Shown: positions 13,191 through 14,509 of the stretch, piece by piece
Position numbering within the stretch: the first letter of the stretch is position 1
Layout: each line of letters opens with the position of its first letter
NCBI GenBank assembly: GCA_002414665.1
Contig: DIAF01000026.1
Location: forward strand, 1 to 14,509
Length of the DNA stretch: 14,509 nucleotides
Source: Halieaceae bacterium UBA5085
Lineage (GTDB): Bacteria; Pseudomonadota; Gammaproteobacteria; Pseudomonadales; Halieaceae
Reading direction: 5' to 3'
Notes under the pieces: generated by a model
Databases searched by the model: none
Seen by the model: the letters and a program-made list of their open reading frames with translations, nothing else
What the model was told of the DNA's origin: nothing
Position numbers and translations under genes: made by a program

Positions 13191-14509
13191 CTAGAAGGTG
13201 ATATTGAAGTCGATGCCATAGGTACGCGGCACACTGTACTGAGCCGTCATGTTGATGACCTCGTTACCGAAGACGTTGATTTCATCCTCATCCAGCAGGT
13301 TTTTGACCCATAGCGACACACTGCTGACCGCTGAACCCATGGGAATTTCCATCACCCCGGCACGCGCGTTGATCAACCAGTACGCCTCACGCTGGGACAG
13401 ACGATCAGCTTCCGGGAAGCCACTGGCGAAGGCTGTGTTCTCGCCCTCTGCCAGGTAGCGGCTGTCCAGACGCATAAAGGGTGCGCCGCCGAGCATTTTC
13501 TGGCCAAAGTCGTACTGCAGCGAAATACGGGTGTTGAAGTCCGGTGCCCGAATCGGGCGCACCTCATCGGCCACATTCACGCCGTTGCGAATGTATTCCT
13601 TGTACTCGTAGTCGTAGGTGCCGAGGGTTGTACTGAGCGTCAGACCCTCGCCAAGAATGGCGTCCATTTCAATCTCGAGGCCGGTGACCTCCACGTTGCC
13701 GGCGTTCTCAAAGCTCTGTTTGCCATCTTCAAACAGCTGCACCTGCAGATCTTCGTAATCCATGAAAAACGCCGCTGCGTTCAGGCGCAGGCGGTTATCA
13801 AGAAACTGCGACTTCAAGCCCAGTTCGTAGTTGGTGATGGATTCGGGATCGTAGGAAATGCCATTGAGAATACCGCCGGCGACGAAGCCGGTGCTCACCT
13901 TGGCGTAAGACATCACGTCATCAGCCCAGTTGTAGCTGAGCACTACGTTGTAGTTGGTCTCGCCGTAGCTGAGTTTATACAGGCCCTCATCCAGGCTGCC
14001 GCCGCCGGAGGTTGCACTGATATCGATCAGCTCGATCTCACGATCATCTTCTGTGCGACGAATGCCCACGGTGACATCAAGTTTTTCCGTGGCATGAAAG
14101 GTACCCTCGGCGAACACGGCCCAGGAGCTGTTGTCAGTATCGGTGGAGTTGACGCCGCTACCAAATATCGCGTCGAAGGGAGTGGGGATCACCACACCAT
14201 TGGCCACCGGCTGCAGAACACCCAGCACGTTACGCGCCTCTGCTTCCTCCTGGAAATAGAACACGCCGCCTACCAGGGTGTAGCTGTCCGTAGCCCAGGT
14301 AAGCTGCAGTTCCTCACTGAACTGCTCCTGCTCCAGTGCACGTGCGGTAAGCAGGGTAAACAGCGAATCGTTGGGACCGGGGGGGTTTGCCAGGATGCCG
14401 CCCACGTCGCCCTGCAGCAAGGCGCCGAGCTGCGCGGCAGAGAACTTCCAGCCACCCGTTGCACCCAGGTCATAAATCGCCGGGCGCTGGTCCATTTGCC
14501 GGAAAGCAG
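13191..14509 (-). CDS. TonB-dependent outer-membrane receptor, C-terminal part (partial)
   Basis: The frame is open to the right edge, so the 5' end lies outside the window; the ATG at 14495 is internal. About 438 residues are visible, all beta-barrel: amphipathic strands, YAKVSTGFVAGG (near 197-208 counted from that ATG), the family-typical YELGLKS (223-229) with a following FFMDYEDLQVQ, and a C-terminal Phe (GIDFNITF) as needed for BAM-assisted insertion. The signal peptide, TonB box and plug domain must be upstream. It would import a substrate across the outer membrane using energy from TonB-ExbBD. The sequence resembles the receptors numerous in sphingomonads and marine gammaproteobacteria with unknown ligands, and not a recognisable siderophore class. 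The SDR follows closely in the same direction. Confidence 0.9.
   Translation of the reverse strand, partial: AFRQMDQRPAIYDLGATGGWKFSAAQLGALLQGDVGGILANPPGPNDSLFTLLTARALEQEQFSEELQLTWATDSYTLVGGVFYFQEEAEARNVLGVLQPVANGVVIPTPFDAIFGSGVNSTDTDNSSWAVFAEGTFHATEKLDVTVGIRRTEDDREIELIDISATSGGGSLDEGLYKLSYGETNYNVVLSYNWADDVMSYAKVSTGFVAGGILNGISYDPESITNYELGLKSQFLDNRLRLNAAAFFMDYEDLQVQLFEDGKQSFENAGNVEVTGLEIEMDAILGEGLTLSTTLGTYDYEYKEYIRNGVNVADEVRPIRAPDFNTRISLQYDFGQKMLGGAPFMRLDSRYLAEGENTAFASGFPEADRLSQREAYWLINARAGVMEIPMGSAVSSVSLWVKNLLDEDEINVFGNEVINMTAQYSVPRTYGIDFNITF

Noticed and set aside
14493..14495. ATG as true start of the TonB receptor
   Set aside because: The frame stays open to the window edge, and signal peptide, TonB box and plug are missing, so the gene starts outside the window.

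Overview
This window looks like chromosomal DNA of a Gram-negative proteobacterium. Evidence for this is a TonB-dependent outer-membrane receptor, a Sec signal peptide on a DUF1254/DUF1214 protein, G+C-rich genes separated by short A+T-rich promoter islands, and frequent GTG/TTG starts with clear Shine-Dalgarno sites. The gene mix (Baeyer-Villiger monooxygenases, molybdenum hydroxylase, D-aminoacylase-like amidohydrolases, SDR, TonB receptor) is typical of catabolic islands in marine gammaproteobacteria or sphingomonads. Genus cannot be fixed from sequence alone.

Left part (1-8100, all minus strand). The window opens with the first 13 codons of one Baeyer-Villiger-type flavoprotein monooxygenase, followed by a complete paralogue (249-2060). 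The two share a near-identical 5' end and promoter. Upstream of them, across a 339-base gap, lies a tight five-gene unit read from 8046 down to 2400: a D-aminoacylase-family amidohydrolase, the FAD, 2Fe-2S and molybdopterin subunits of a xanthine dehydrogenase/CO dehydrogenase-family hydroxylase, and a small MoaD/ThiS-type protein ending in Gly-Gly. All three minus-strand promoters (two monooxygenases, one operon) carry the same pair of inverted TACGC / GCGTA elements at exactly the same 39-base offset. This suggests one regulator and one pathway: hydroxylation by the Mo enzyme, Baeyer-Villiger oxygen insertion, and amide or ester-like hydrolysis. The substrate is unknown. The amidohydrolase has a tandemly duplicated ribosome-binding/start module that creates a 12-codon upstream ORF.

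Middle (8100-10500). A divergent DUF1330 gene on the plus strand is followed in the same frame, after its stop, by 93 coding-like codons that look like the tail of another gene. Converging on it from the minus strand is a secreted DUF1254/DUF1214 protein.

Right part (10500-14509). A second, divergent member of the D-aminoacylase family lies on the plus strand and converges (7 bases between stops) on a minus-strand pair: a TonB-dependent receptor (5' end outside the window) and a short-chain dehydrogenase. The two amidohydrolases both appear to lack two histidines that bind metal in characterised D-aminoacylases. No tRNA, rRNA, insertion sequence or CRISPR array was seen.
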